Shown one piece after another: positions 7,409-15,772 of a stretch of 64,000 bases of DNA. Position 1 is the first letter of the stretch; each line of letters starts with the position of its first letter. Source of the stretch: Planotetraspora thailandica (GTDB taxonomy: Bacteria; Actinomycetota; Actinomycetes; Streptosporangiales; Streptosporangiaceae); the NCBI RefSeq assembly GCF_016863335.1, contig NZ_BOOR01000051.1, positions 1 to 64,000 of the forward strand. The letters are read 5' to 3'. A program made the position numbers and the translations under genes. The notes beneath the pieces were generated by a model that saw nothing but the letters and a program-made list of their open reading frames with translations, did no database searches and had not been told where the DNA came from.

Positions 7409-8842
7409 TCAGCCCGATCCGCGCATCCGTGAAATCCGCTCGGCGAGGGATTTGGCCGCCAGCCCGGCGGCCAGGCAGGCCACCGGCACCGCGGGAAGCA
7501 CGTACCGGTTGTCGAAGTCGAGCGTGGCCACCGGCGCCACGAGCAGGAACATCGAGACGGCCCACAACAGCGTCACATCTCGTCGCCTGCCGAGCCCGGC
7601 GAGCATGCCGGCCACACCGACGATCAGCGCGAGGCCGAACAACGGGCCGTGCAGGAACGTCGGATACCGATAGGCGGCGAGGATCGACCCGTACGGTTCG
7701 ACCGACGCGAGCCCGCGGATGTCGGAGTCGTATTCCGCGCGCACCTTCCCGACCAGCGGATAGTCCGGCAGCTCCGACGACCCATGGAAGAAGCTCAGCG
7801 CCGGGTTGGTCCGAAGCGGATGCGCGACGGGCTTCCGGGCGAAGGCGAGTGAGGTGTCGCGCACGACGTCGCCGAGGTAGTCGAGGGGTTGCGCGGCGAT
7901 GGCGTGCAGGGCGAAGGATCTGGCGAGGTCGTTGTTGGCGAACCTGCCGCCGGGGAGCACGTTGAGCGAGGCTCCGGGCGCCCAGACGTATTCGGAGGCG
8001 GCGTCGGCCATCGTGCCGTTGGGGCAGAGTTTCGCCTCCTCGACCGGCGGCTTGATCACCGAGCAGTCGGCGAAGGTCATGGAGCGGGCCCACAGGGCCA
8101 CGCCGTCCGCACCGCTGAGCGCGAACCTGTCGTTGTGCTGGTGGTACCAGGTCGCGTATCCGAGCAGCGGCAGCGTTCCGGCCACGGCGAGGACGGCTAG
8201 GCGACGTCGGCCCATGCGCCGCACCAGGAGGTACAGGAAGGCCAGGCCGAGCACCGGCACGGCGATCGTGCGGGTCAGCCCGGCGACGGCCAGGGCCGCG
8301 CCCGCCGCGGCGCACGCCCAGATCGGCGGCCGCGCCCTCCAGAGCAGCAGGGCGAGCGCGGCGACGGTCAGGAAGATCACCTGCATGTCGGACAGCACCG
8401 CGTGCTCGAGCCGCAGGAACGCGGGATCGAACAGAACCGGCACGGTGGCGGCGGCCGCTCCCCAGGCGGGCAGCGCGGCCCGGCGGAGCAGCAGGTAGAT
8501 CATCAGGCCCACGCCCAGGCCCATCGCGTGCTGCACTCCGGCGACCAGCATCACGCTGTGAAAAGGCGCCAGCAGCCGGAGGAAGAACGAATATCCGGCC
8601 GGATGGAAGGCCCCAGACGGCGCAAGATGGTTGGCCGTGTCCAGATAGGTGAACGAGTCATACCAATAGAGCTGTGCGGTCGCATACCCGGCCATCATGA
8701 GAATGCGCAATGCCGCGGCCAGCGCGATGACCAGGGTGAACAGCCGGTGCCGGCGAAACAACGCCCGCGCCTTGCCGTACGGGTCCCGGGGAAGCGGTCG
8801 TCGGTCGGCCGTGGCCTCCGGTGTCATTTCGTGAACGGTCAT
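7409..8842 (-). CDS. polytopic membrane glycosyltransferase, GT-C/ArnT-like
   Basis: 477 residues with about ten hydrophobic segments and a short cytoplasmic N-terminus. The ATG at 8842 is chosen because GGGGGA lies 7-8 bases upstream; an in-frame start ten codons earlier lacks a site. After the first membrane span comes YWYDSFTYLDTANHLAP, in the place where GT-C enzymes (PMT/ArnT/GT39) have their first acidic loop. Such proteins transfer a sugar from a polyprenyl-phosphate donor to wall or surface acceptors. Donor and acceptor cannot be told from sequence. It is convergent with the ssgB-like gene and divergent from the response regulator. Confidence 0.65.
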   Translation of the reverse strand: MTVHEMTPEATADRRPLPRDPYGKARALFRRHRLFTLVIALAAALRILMMAGYATAQLYWYDSFTYLDTANHLAPSGAFHPAGYSFFLRLLAPFHSVMLVAGVQHAMGLGVGLMIYLLLRRAALPAWGAAAATVPVLFDPAFLRLEHAVLSDMQVIFLTVAALALLLWRARPPIWACAAAGAALAVAGLTRTIAVPVLGLAFLYLLVRRMGRRRLAVLAVAGTLPLLGYATWYHQHNDRFALSGADGVALWARSMTFADCSVIKPPVEEAKLCPNGTMADAASEYVWAPGASLNVLPGGRFANNDLARSFALHAIAAQPLDYLGDVVRDTSLAFARKPVAHPLRTNPALSFFHGSSELPDYPLVGKVRAEYDSDIRGLASVEPYGSILAAYRYPTFLHGPLFGLALIVGVAGMLAGLGRRRDVTLLWAVSMFLLVAPVATLDFDNRYVLPAVPVACLAAGLAAKSLAERISRMRGSG

Positions 8843-8999
8843 GCTGATTCCCCCGTCGAACGGCCGGGCCATTCCGGCGTGACGAGGAGTTCAGCGAACG
8901 GCTGATAACGCGGCAGTTAACACATACGGTTATGATCACGTTATGCCGCTTTTGAAATGATGCGTCGGGGGACGTGTCGAATAATCGGGGAGGAACGCG

Positions 9000-9656
9000 G
9001 TGCGCGTACTCATCGCGGAAGACGAACGCCGGCTCGCGGATTCCATCGCGGAGGGGTTACGCGCCGAGGCGCTGGCCGTCGATGTGACTTACGACGGTGA
9101 GGCCGCACTCGAGCGGCTTTTCGTGCACGACTACGACGTGCTCATTCTGGACAGGGACCTTCCGCTGGTGCACGGCGACGAGGTCTGCAGGAAACTCGCC
9201 GGCGGCGACTGTGCCGTCCGCATCCTCATGCTCACCGCCGCCTGCGACGTCAGGGAGCGCGTCGCCGGGCTGACGCTGGGGGCCGACGACTACCTGACGA
9301 AGCCGTTCGCCTTCGAGGAACTGGTCGCCCGGGTGCACGCGCTCGGCAGGCGGGCCAGGCCCGCCGATCCGCCGTTGCTGGAACGGGCGGACATCAGCCT
9401 CGACTGGGCCCACCGGCAGGTCTTCCGCGCCGGCCGCTACGTCCCGTTGTCCCGCAAGGAGTTCGGCGTGCTCGCCGAGCTGCTCCGTGCCGCCGGCGCC
9501 GTCGTCTCCACAGAAGCCCTTCTGGAGAAGGTCTGGGACGAGCACATCGACCCGTTCACCAACGTCGTACGGACGACAATGGTGAAGCTCCGTCGCAAGC
9601 TCGGCGATCCTCCGGTCATCGAGACCGTCCCCGGGACGGGGTACCGGATCCCATGA
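9000..9656 (+). CDS. OmpR/PhoB-family response regulator (orphan)
   Basis: 218 residues beginning at a GTG with GGGGAGG six bases upstream. The receiver domain has the acidic pair E7/D8, the phosphorylatable D51 in LILDRDLP, T79 and K101 (LTKPF). A winged-helix DNA-binding domain fills residues ~125-218 and ends ETVPGTGYRIP. Length and order match CusR/MprA-type regulators. The stop overlaps the ATG of a histidine-kinase start (ATGA), so a kinase was once translated with it. That kinase is now cut after a few residues, leaving the regulator without its native partner. Confidence 0.92.
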   Translation: MRVLIAEDERRLADSIAEGLRAEALAVDVTYDGEAALERLFVHDYDVLILDRDLPLVHGDEVCRKLAGGDCAVRILMLTAACDVRERVAGLTLGADDYLTKPFAFEELVARVHALGRRARPADPPLLERADISLDWAHRQVFRAGRYVPLSRKEFGVLAELLRAAGAVVSTEALLEKVWDEHIDPFTNVVRTTMVKLRRKLGDPPVIETVPGTGYRIP

Positions 9657-9700
9657 GAATCGGTGTCCGCGCGAGGTTCGCCCTCGTGTGCGGCCTGGTC
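9653..9700 (+). pseudogene. histidine kinase N-terminal stump
   Basis: The ATG overlaps the stop of the response regulator by four bases and encodes MRIGVRARFALVCGLVT, a standard cytoplasmic start and first membrane segment of a two-component sensor. Directly afterwards the sequence switches to the reverse complement of a lipoprotein gene, and no sensor or kinase domain follows. A deletion end point lies near 9700-9715. Confidence 0.6.
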
Positions 9701-9872
9701 ACCCGATGTCTCCCGGGGCGCCGGGGAGGATCACCGGCGCCTGCGAACCGGCCACGATCGGGGGCGGCGGCTCGGCAGAGGAACAACCGGCGAGCAGTGG
9801 GCCTGAAAACAACGCCCCCGATATCAATACAAGCGTTACGAAAGCATCGCGCGCCCGCCGTGAGCCCGACAT
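9699..9872 (-). pseudogene. truncated lipoprotein, possibly a DUF305 protein
   Basis: AAGGA five bases ahead of an ATG at 9872 starts a lipoprotein signal (LLAGCSS, with Cys30 as lipid anchor). It continues EPPPPIVAGSQAPVILPGAPG and then stops at 57 codons. Start and signal look functional. The N-terminal linker resembles actinobacterial DUF305 lipoproteins, but the ~150-residue domain is missing, so DUF305 is a guess. The stop arises where the frame enters the kinase stump. The gene is divergent from the LVIVD-repeat gene, with which it may once have worked. Confidence 0.55.
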
Positions 9873-9965
9873 AGGTTCCTTACTGGATCAGTTTCCAGCG
9901 AAAAGCATAACCGGATATTGCATTACAAATAGGGCTTGCTGCATAAACGTGAATTGGGGAGCACC

Positions 9966-11366
9966 GTGAGGCGAGCGATCCGCGTGACCCTTCCGGCTGT
10001 CGCCCTGAGCGCGGCGCTGTGCGCGGCCGCCGCGTGCACCACCACGCCGCCCCAGGCGGGCACGACGGCCTCCCCGAGCGCGGCCCCGGCGCGCGTGCTC
10101 GACCCGGAGGAGATCGGGCACAGCGCCAACATGCGACTGCTTGCCAACGTGCCGCTCGACGCGCCCTTCGACGTGCCGGAGGCGTGGGGCACCGATCTCG
10201 CGTTCCAGGGCGACTACGCCTTCGTCGGCAACTACGAGGGCTTCGCCGTTCACGACATCGGCGACCCGGCGCACCCCGAGGTGGTCACCCGTGTGGCCTG
10301 CCCGGGCGTGCAGAACGACATCTCGGTCTCCGGAGACCTGCTCTTCCTGTCGATCGACGAGCCGCGCACGGACGACACGTGCGCGGGCGGGCCGACCGGG
10401 CCCGAGGACCCCTCCGGATGGGAGGGCATCCGGATCTTCGACATCTCGGACAAGGCCCATCCGAGGTACGTCTCGGCCGTGCGCACCGAGTGCGGCTCCC
10501 ACACCCACACGATCGTCCCGGGCAAGGACACGGGAACCGTGTACCTCTACGTCTCCTCCCCCGGTCCCGTTCCCGGCTCCGAGAGCTGCCCCGCGCCCCA
10601 CGAGAACATCTCCATCGTGGAGGTCCCGGTCGCCAACCCGCGGTCCGCACGGGTCGTGGCCACGCCCGAACTGTTCCCCGAGCAGCGGCCCGAGGACGAA
10701 TCGTTCGCGGCCGGATGCCACGACATCACGGCCTACCCAGAGAAGGGCCTGGCCGCGGGGGCCTGCTTCGGCGACGGCGTCCTGATGGACATCTCCGACC
10801 CCGTCGCCCCCCGTGTGCTGCAGATCGTCAGCGACAGGGACAACTTCTCCATCTGGCACTCCGCCACGTTCAACAATGCGGGGACCAAGATCGTATTCAG
10901 CGACGAGTCAGGCGGCGGGCTGGCCCCGACCTGCGGCGCCTCCGACGACCCCACCAAGGGCGCGGACGCCGTCTACGAGCTCACGCCCGACCGCCGACTC
11001 GTACGGCACGCCTACTTCAAGATCCCCCGGGTGCAGGACGCGAAGGAGAACTGCGTGGCGCACAACGGCTCGCTCATCCCCGTGCCAGGCCGGGACGTCA
11101 TGGTCCAGGCCTGGTACATGGGCGGCGTGTCGGTCTGGGACTTCACCGACTCCGACCACCCCAAGGAGATCGCCTACTTCGAGCGGGGACCGCTCCCTCG
11201 CGCTTTCGCGGGTTCCTGGTCGGCGTACTACTACAACGGCCACATCTATTCGAGCGACATCACCGAGGGCCTGGACGTGCTGCGCCTCGACGACCCCCTC
11301 ACCGATCCGGCGAAGGCTGTCCGCATGACGGAGCTGAACGCCCAGACCCAGCGCTCGTACGGCTAG
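9966..11366 (+). CDS. LVIVD-repeat lipoprotein
   Basis: 466 residues from a GTG with GGGGAG six bases upstream. The N-terminus is a lipoprotein signal (AALCAAAACTTT, lipidated Cys near residue 24). The rest is a secreted beta-propeller-like chain of repeats such as YAFVGNYEGFAVHDI, GIRIFDISDKAHPRYV, GVLMDISDPVAPRVLQI and GGVSVWDFTDSDHPKEI, the signature of LVIVD proteins. Conserved HTHT, CHDI and CVAHNGS segments could bind metal. Function is unknown for the family. The truncated lipoprotein and two-component stumps next to it suggest a former metal- or stress-responsive group. Confidence 0.75.
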   Translation: MRRAIRVTLPAVALSAALCAAAACTTTPPQAGTTASPSAAPARVLDPEEIGHSANMRLLANVPLDAPFDVPEAWGTDLAFQGDYAFVGNYEGFAVHDIGDPAHPEVVTRVACPGVQNDISVSGDLLFLSIDEPRTDDTCAGGPTGPEDPSGWEGIRIFDISDKAHPRYVSAVRTECGSHTHTIVPGKDTGTVYLYVSSPGPVPGSESCPAPHENISIVEVPVANPRSARVVATPELFPEQRPEDESFAAGCHDITAYPEKGLAAGACFGDGVLMDISDPVAPRVLQIVSDRDNFSIWHSATFNNAGTKIVFSDESGGGLAPTCGASDDPTKGADAVYELTPDRRLVRHAYFKIPRVQDAKENCVAHNGSLIPVPGRDVMVQAWYMGGVSVWDFTDSDHPKEIAYFERGPLPRAFAGSWSAYYYNGHIYSSDITEGLDVLRLDDPLTDPAKAVRMTELNAQTQRSYG

Positions 11367-11399
11367 GCCCGGCGAAGCGCGGGCCTCACGGGTCGACGG

Positions 11400-12230
11400 T
11401 CAGGGGTCGATGTCGCCGGCCGACCGCTCGGCGAACGCCTTCATGGCGGCCAGCGTGACCGGGCCGGGCGCCTGCGGCAGCGCCTTGCCGTTCACCAGGC
11501 GGATCGGCTGGATGTCGCGCGTCGTGGAGGTGAGGAACGCCTCGTCGGCCTCGTACAGCGCCGAGATCGGGACGTCGGCCTCCTCGCCGCCGTACCACTC
11601 CAGCGTGAGCGCGCGGGTGACGCCCGCCAGGCAGCCGGAGTCCAGCGTCGGCGTGACCAGCCGCCCGCCGGTCACGATGAAGATGTTGCTGCCCGTGCCC
11701 TCGCACAGGTCGCCGGCGAGGTTCTCGAAGATCGCCTCACCGCCGCCGCGCTCCTTGGCGTAGGCGAGAGCCTTGGCGTTGTCTCCGTAGGAGGTGCTCT
11801 TGACGCCCGCGAGCGCCCCGCGCTCGTTGCGCGGCCACGGCACGACGACGACGTCGCCGGTCGTCGGGAACGGCTTCTGCTCGCCCACGATGACGATCGC
11901 GGTGGTGCCGTCGGACCCGCGGTCGGAGCCGAGCGGGCCCGGCCCGCTCGTGTAGGTGATCCTGATCCGGGCCAGCGGCCACTTGGGCGCGGCGGCGAGC
12001 GTGCGGCGCACGCCGTCGGCGATCGCGGCCAGGTCGGGCTCGGGGAGGTCCATGCGCTTGGCGGACAGGGCGAGCCGGTCGAGGTGACGGGTGAGCGCGA
12101 ACGCCTCCCCCTCGACGCTCTTGACCGTCTCGAACACGCCGTCGCCGACCATGAGCCCGTGGTCGAACACCGAGACCACGGCCTTGTCGGGGTCCAGGAG
12201 GTCCCCGTTCACCCAGATGGGTACAGCCAT
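11400..12230 (-). CDS. class IV aminotransferase, probable aminodeoxychorismate lyase
   Basis: 276 residues with the fold-type IV PLP signature: the PLP lysine is probably K144 (GVKSTSYGDNAKAL), followed by EAIFENLAGDLCEGTGSNIF and a phosphate-binding CLAGVTR loop. The ATG at 12230 is two bases after the stop of pabB. Such coupling to pabB argues for aminodeoxychorismate lyase (PabC), which releases pyruvate to give p-aminobenzoate for folate. A D-amino-acid or branched-chain aminotransferase role cannot be excluded from sequence alone. It ends the LysR-pabB-lyase run. Confidence 0.78.
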   Translation of the reverse strand: MAVPIWVNGDLLDPDKAVVSVFDHGLMVGDGVFETVKSVEGEAFALTRHLDRLALSAKRMDLPEPDLAAIADGVRRTLAAAPKWPLARIRITYTSGPGPLGSDRGSDGTTAIVIVGEQKPFPTTGDVVVVPWPRNERGALAGVKSTSYGDNAKALAYAKERGGGEAIFENLAGDLCEGTGSNIFIVTGGRLVTPTLDSGCLAGVTRALTLEWYGGEEADVPISALYEADEAFLTSTTRDIQPIRLVNGKALPQAPGPVTLAAMKAFAERSAGDIDP

Positions 12231-12232
12231 CT

Positions 12233-13261
12233 TCAACTCCATCTCTCTGCTTCCGGCTCGTCGCGGGACGCCAGTCCGATGAGCCGGGCGGCCTTCAGCT
12301 CGGTCTCGTTCCATTCGAGCCGGGGGTCGGAGCCCCACGTGATGCCCGCCCCCGTGCCGAACCGGATCATGTCGTGCTCGATCCAGAAGGTCCTGATGCC
12401 GACGGCCAGCGCGCCTTCGCGCCGGTCGGCGTCGACCCAGCCCACGGCCCCACAGTACGGCCCCCGGGGCTCCGGTTCGAGCTCGTTGATGATGCGCAGC
12501 GCCGTGGATTTCGGAGCTCCGGTCACCGAGCCCGGGGGGAAGGTGGCGGCGAACAGCTCCGGCCACCCGATCCCGGCGGGCAGCGTCGCCCGCACCGTGG
12601 ACACCAGGTGCACGAGGCCGGGGTGTTCCTCGATCTCGAAGAGTGAGGGCACCGTCACCGAGCCTACCGCGGCGACCCGGCCGAGGTCGTTGCGGACGAG
12701 ATCCACGATCATGAGGTTCTCCGGATAGTCCTTCTCCAGGAGGTCTCCGGCGGTCGCCCCGGTCCCCTTGATCGGCCGGGATTCGACGACGTCGCCCTTG
12801 CGCGACAGGAACAGCTCCGGGGACGCGGACACGACCGACAGTCCAGGCACGTCGATCACCGCGGCGAACGGAGCCGGGTTGCCCGCCGCCAGCCGTACGG
12901 CCAGGGCGAGCGGGTCCGCGTCGCCGCCTGCGTGGGGAAGCGGCGCGGACAACACGCGGCAGAGGTTGGCCTGGTAGACCTCGCCCTGCTCGATGTAGTC
13001 CCTGATCCGCCGGACGCCGCGCTCGTAGCCGTCCTGGTCGAGCGAGCTGCGCCAGGCGCTTCGCGCGGGACCCTGCCAGGGGCGCGGCGGCACGGGCAGC
13101 GGAGCGGGCCGCACATCGTCGAAACGTGCGCACGTGACCTTGCCCTCGTAGGTCGCGACGACGGCCCACCAGCCGGAGCCGTCGAGGGCGGCGAGATCGG
13201 TGGTGACGTCTCGGAGTCCGGTGGCGAGGTAGCCACCTATATGGGCGAACGCATCGTGCAC
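12233..13261 (-). CDS. pabB: aminodeoxychorismate synthase component I
   Basis: 342 residues covering the chorismate-binding domain, with little of the N-terminal domain found in longer PabB/TrpE proteins. Family motifs are present: GEVYQANLCR, SPELFLS, RPIKGT, ENLMIVDLVRNDLGRV, PPGSVTGAPK and GITWGSDP. It converts chorismate and glutamine-derived ammonia to 4-amino-4-deoxychorismate. PIKGT rather than the anthranilate-synthase variant supports PabB. No glutaminase (PabA) gene is adjacent, so that subunit must be elsewhere. It begins 21 bases after the LysR gene and is two bases from the lyase gene, so the three are probably co-transcribed. Confidence 0.85.
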   Translation of the reverse strand: MHDAFAHIGGYLATGLRDVTTDLAALDGSGWWAVVATYEGKVTCARFDDVRPAPLPVPPRPWQGPARSAWRSSLDQDGYERGVRRIRDYIEQGEVYQANLCRVLSAPLPHAGGDADPLALAVRLAAGNPAPFAAVIDVPGLSVVSASPELFLSRKGDVVESRPIKGTGATAGDLLEKDYPENLMIVDLVRNDLGRVAAVGSVTVPSLFEIEEHPGLVHLVSTVRATLPAGIGWPELFAATFPPGSVTGAPKSTALRIINELEPEPRGPYCGAVGWVDADRREGALAVGIRTFWIEHDMIRFGTGAGITWGSDPRLEWNETELKAARLIGLASRDEPEAERWS

Positions 13262-13282
13262 GGACCCATTGTCCCAATCAAC

Positions 13283-14188
13283 CTAATCTCCGGTGAAAAG
13301 CCCATCCTGGCCGTGCTGGAGAAACCCGAGCAGCGCCCGGGCCGAGGCCAGAGCGGGCCGCGGCAGGGCCGCGTAGACGGTGCGGCGCGGGGCGAATTGC
13401 CCCAGCCTGCGCAGCGCCAGATCCCCCCGTACGGCGGGCACGGCCATGGCGGGGACCATCGTCACCCCGAGCCCGGCGGCCACATATCCGAGCTTGCCGG
13501 TCCATTCGCCGATCCTGACGTCGACGCGGGGCGCGAAACCGGCCCGCGCGCAGGCCTCTCCCAAGGTGGTCGCTCCGTCGGGAGGGGCTCCCGCGATCCA
13601 GCTCTCGTCCCGCAGGTCGCGCAGGTCGACCACGTCGCCCCCGGCCAGCGGGTGATCGGCGGGCAGGGCGACCAGGAGTTCGTCCTCCATGAGGGGCGTG
13701 ATCTCCGTCTCATCCCCCAGGGCGACATCGGAGAAGTAGTCGCTGACCACCGCGATGTCGATCGCCGCCTCCCTGACGCCGTCCATGAGCTCGCCGCTCA
13801 AGCCCTCGACCAGGGTGACCTCGACGCCGGGGCGAACGGCCCGGAAGTCGCGCAGCGCATTCGGGACCAGCACGGCGTTGGCCGACGCGAACGCGCCGAC
13901 CCTGAGCCGCCCGCCCGTCCCGTGCCGGATGGCTGCCAGCTCCTCCCCTGCCCGATCAAGGCGTTTCAGCACGTCACGGGCGTGCCGGTGCAGAACGTGG
14001 CCGGCGGGCGTGAGCCGTACACCGCGGGGCAGCCGCTCGAAGAGCGGGCCGCCGGCCTCGGCCTCCAGTGACGCGATGCGCCGGGAGACGGCCGACTGCG
14101 TGTAGTTGAGCTCGACGGCGGCCGCCGTGAAGGATCCGGTGCGGGCCACGACGTCGAGCAGCCGGAGCATGTCCGTTTCGAGCATCAT
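13283..14188 (-). CDS. LysR-family transcriptional regulator
   Basis: About 301 residues: winged helix-turn-helix in residues 5-60 (ARTGSFTAAAVELNYTQSAV then SRRIASLE), then a periplasmic-binding-like effector domain ending before the stop at 13283. Start choice is uncertain: ATG codons occur at 14197, 14188 and 14185 and none has a strong ribosome site. It is divergent from the dehydrogenase-RidA fusion gene, with about 80 bases between, the usual arrangement of a LysR regulator and its target. It could also read into pabB, 21 bases downstream. Confidence 0.88.
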   Translation of the reverse strand: MMLETDMLRLLDVVARTGSFTAAAVELNYTQSAVSRRIASLEAEAGGPLFERLPRGVRLTPAGHVLHRHARDVLKRLDRAGEELAAIRHGTGGRLRVGAFASANAVLVPNALRDFRAVRPGVEVTLVEGLSGELMDGVREAAIDIAVVSDYFSDVALGDETEITPLMEDELLVALPADHPLAGGDVVDLRDLRDESWIAGAPPDGATTLGEACARAGFAPRVDVRIGEWTGKLGYVAAGLGVTMVPAMAVPAVRGDLALRRLGQFAPRRTVYAALPRPALASARALLGFLQHGQDGLFTGD

Positions 14189-14268
14189 TCCAACCATGAG
14201 CGAGAGGCATGAGATACATGAAATCTAGTCGCTGGTGGAATGGCACGGCCGGCCCATAGCGTCCTCGC

Positions 14269-15483
14269 ATGATTGCTTTCCTGGGACTGGGGCGCATGGG
14301 CGCCCCGATGGCCAGACGGCTGGTGGGCGCCGGCCACAAGGTGACCGTGTGGAACCGGACGCCGACGGAGCTTCCTGGCGCGACCGTCGCCGAATCCCCC
14401 GCGCAGGCCGTCGCGGACGCCGAACTGATCGTGACCATGCTCAGCGACCCCGCCGCGGTGGAGGAGGTCGTACGGGCCGCGGCGCCGGGGTTGCGGCCGG
14501 GCTCGGTGCTCGTGGAGATGTCCACCATCGGTCCCGAGGCCGTGGCCAAGGTGCGCGACCTGCTGCCGGAGACCGTGGCGCTCGTCGACGCGCCCGTGCT
14601 TGGGAGCGTGCGGCCCGCCGCCGAGGGCACGCTGGCCGTCTTCGCCGGAGGCGCTCCCGAAGACGTGGCCCGCGTCCGCGACGTGCTGACGGTCTTCGGA
14701 GCCGTGCGGGAGGCCGGACCCCTCGGCGCGGGAGCGGCGCTGAAACTGGCCGTGATGAGCGCGATGGTGCCGGCCCAGGTCATGATCGCCGAGACGCTGG
14801 CCTACGCGGACGGCCTCGGCGTCGACCGCACATTGCTGCTCGACGTGCTGGCGGGCACGCCCCTGGCCGGGCTGGTGGAGCGGGTGCGCCCGGCGATCGA
14901 GTCGGGCCCTCCGGAGACCGGCTACGCGCTGGGCCTCGCGGCCAAGGACATGTGGCTGTCCACCGAGGGGCCGGGGGCGGTGCAGACGATCGCGGCCGCA
15001 GCCCGTGACCGGCTGGCCGCGGCCGAGCGCGCCGGCATGGGAAGCAGGGACATCACCGCGATCTTCGATGCGGCTCTCGCCCGGCCCACGCAGGCGCCTG
15101 CCGTACGGAAGATCAATCCGGCGTCCGTGCCGGCGACCAACGGGCGCTACTCCCACGCCACCCGCACCGGCGACCTCCTGTTCGTCTCCGGTCAGGTCGC
15201 CCTCGACGAGAACGGCGAGGTCGTCGGCGAAGGCGACATGGGCCGCCAGAGCGAGTTCATCCTCGCCAACCTCGGCCGCATCCTCGCCGATCAGGGCTCG
15301 TCGTTCGACCGGGTGCTACACGTGCGCACGTTCCTGACCGACATGACGCGGCTCGGCGAGTACGCCGGCGTCCGCGGCCGCTACTTCACGGGTGAGCCTC
15401 CGGCGAGCACCACCGTGGAGGTCCCGCGGCTGTTCCAGCCCGGCCTGCTCATCGAGATCGAGGTGGTCGCCGTCGCCTCCTGA
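14269..15483 (+). CDS. beta-hydroxyacid dehydrogenase-like / RidA fusion
   Basis: A 404-residue two-domain protein. Residues 1-~275 are a 3-hydroxyisobutyrate-dehydrogenase-type oxidoreductase: GLGRMGAPMA binds NAD(P), TMLSDPAAVEEV follows, DAPVLGSVRPAAEGTL matches the family signature, and the lysine of GAGAALKLA is the expected catalytic residue. Residues ~282-404 are a RidA/YjgF domain (LLFVSGQVALDENGEVVGEG, then STTVEVPRLFQPGLLIEIE). The arginine that binds the substrate carboxylate in archetypal RidA (PARS context) is a serine here (PAST), as in Rid subgroups without proven deaminase activity. The pairing suggests imine/enamine chemistry linked to reduction. Divergent from the LysR gene, probably its target. 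Confidence 0.8.
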   Translation: MIAFLGLGRMGAPMARRLVGAGHKVTVWNRTPTELPGATVAESPAQAVADAELIVTMLSDPAAVEEVVRAAAPGLRPGSVLVEMSTIGPEAVAKVRDLLPETVALVDAPVLGSVRPAAEGTLAVFAGGAPEDVARVRDVLTVFGAVREAGPLGAGAALKLAVMSAMVPAQVMIAETLAYADGLGVDRTLLLDVLAGTPLAGLVERVRPAIESGPPETGYALGLAAKDMWLSTEGPGAVQTIAAAARDRLAAAERAGMGSRDITAIFDAALARPTQAPAVRKINPASVPATNGRYSHATRTGDLLFVSGQVALDENGEVVGEGDMGRQSEFILANLGRILADQGSSFDRVLHVRTFLTDMTRLGEYAGVRGRYFTGEPPASTTVEVPRLFQPGLLIEIEVVAVAS

Positions 15484-15492
15484 CCTAATGCT

Positions 15493-15522
15493 ACGATCCG
15501 TACTCGAATGAGTACTTATCGT
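15493..15522. promoter_or_regulatory. 30-bp dyad ahead of small gene
   Basis: Arms ACGATccGTACTC (15493-15505) and GAGTACttATCGT (15510-15522) are inverted repeats with two mismatches around GAAT. The dyad lies 18 bases before the start at 15540 and overlaps the expected promoter, so it looks like a repressor operator. Confidence 0.45.
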
Positions 15523-15539
15523 GACATATCGGGGGCGTG

Positions 15540-15767
15540 ATGGAACTCGTACCAGGCAACTCCCTGATCACCGCGAGCCCCGAGGACGGCCGGGCCCTGG
15601 CCGTCCTCCTGGCGCGAAACACCATCCGGGCGATCCAACCGGACGTCGAGGTGCTCAGGAAGAGCCGCGGCGAATACGCGAACGACCCCGACAGCCTGAC
15701 CTCCGCGGCCCACGTGGTGTCGATCGAGTTCGCCACCATCGCCGCGGCGAACGACTACTGGCGCTGA
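15540..15767 (+). CDS. small hypothetical protein
   Basis: 75 residues; the ATG at 15540 has GGGGG five bases upstream (a GTG at 15537 overlaps it). The product is soluble and mostly helical, with an acidic N-terminal half and no signal or membrane segment. I do not recognise a family. It sits between the RidA fusion gene and hutH, behind a 30-bp dyad, so it is probably separately regulated. Confidence 0.55.
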   Translation: MELVPGNSLITASPEDGRALAVLLARNTIRAIQPDVEVLRKSRGEYANDPDSLTSAAHVVSIEFATIAAANDYWR

Positions 15768-15772
15768 GCCCC

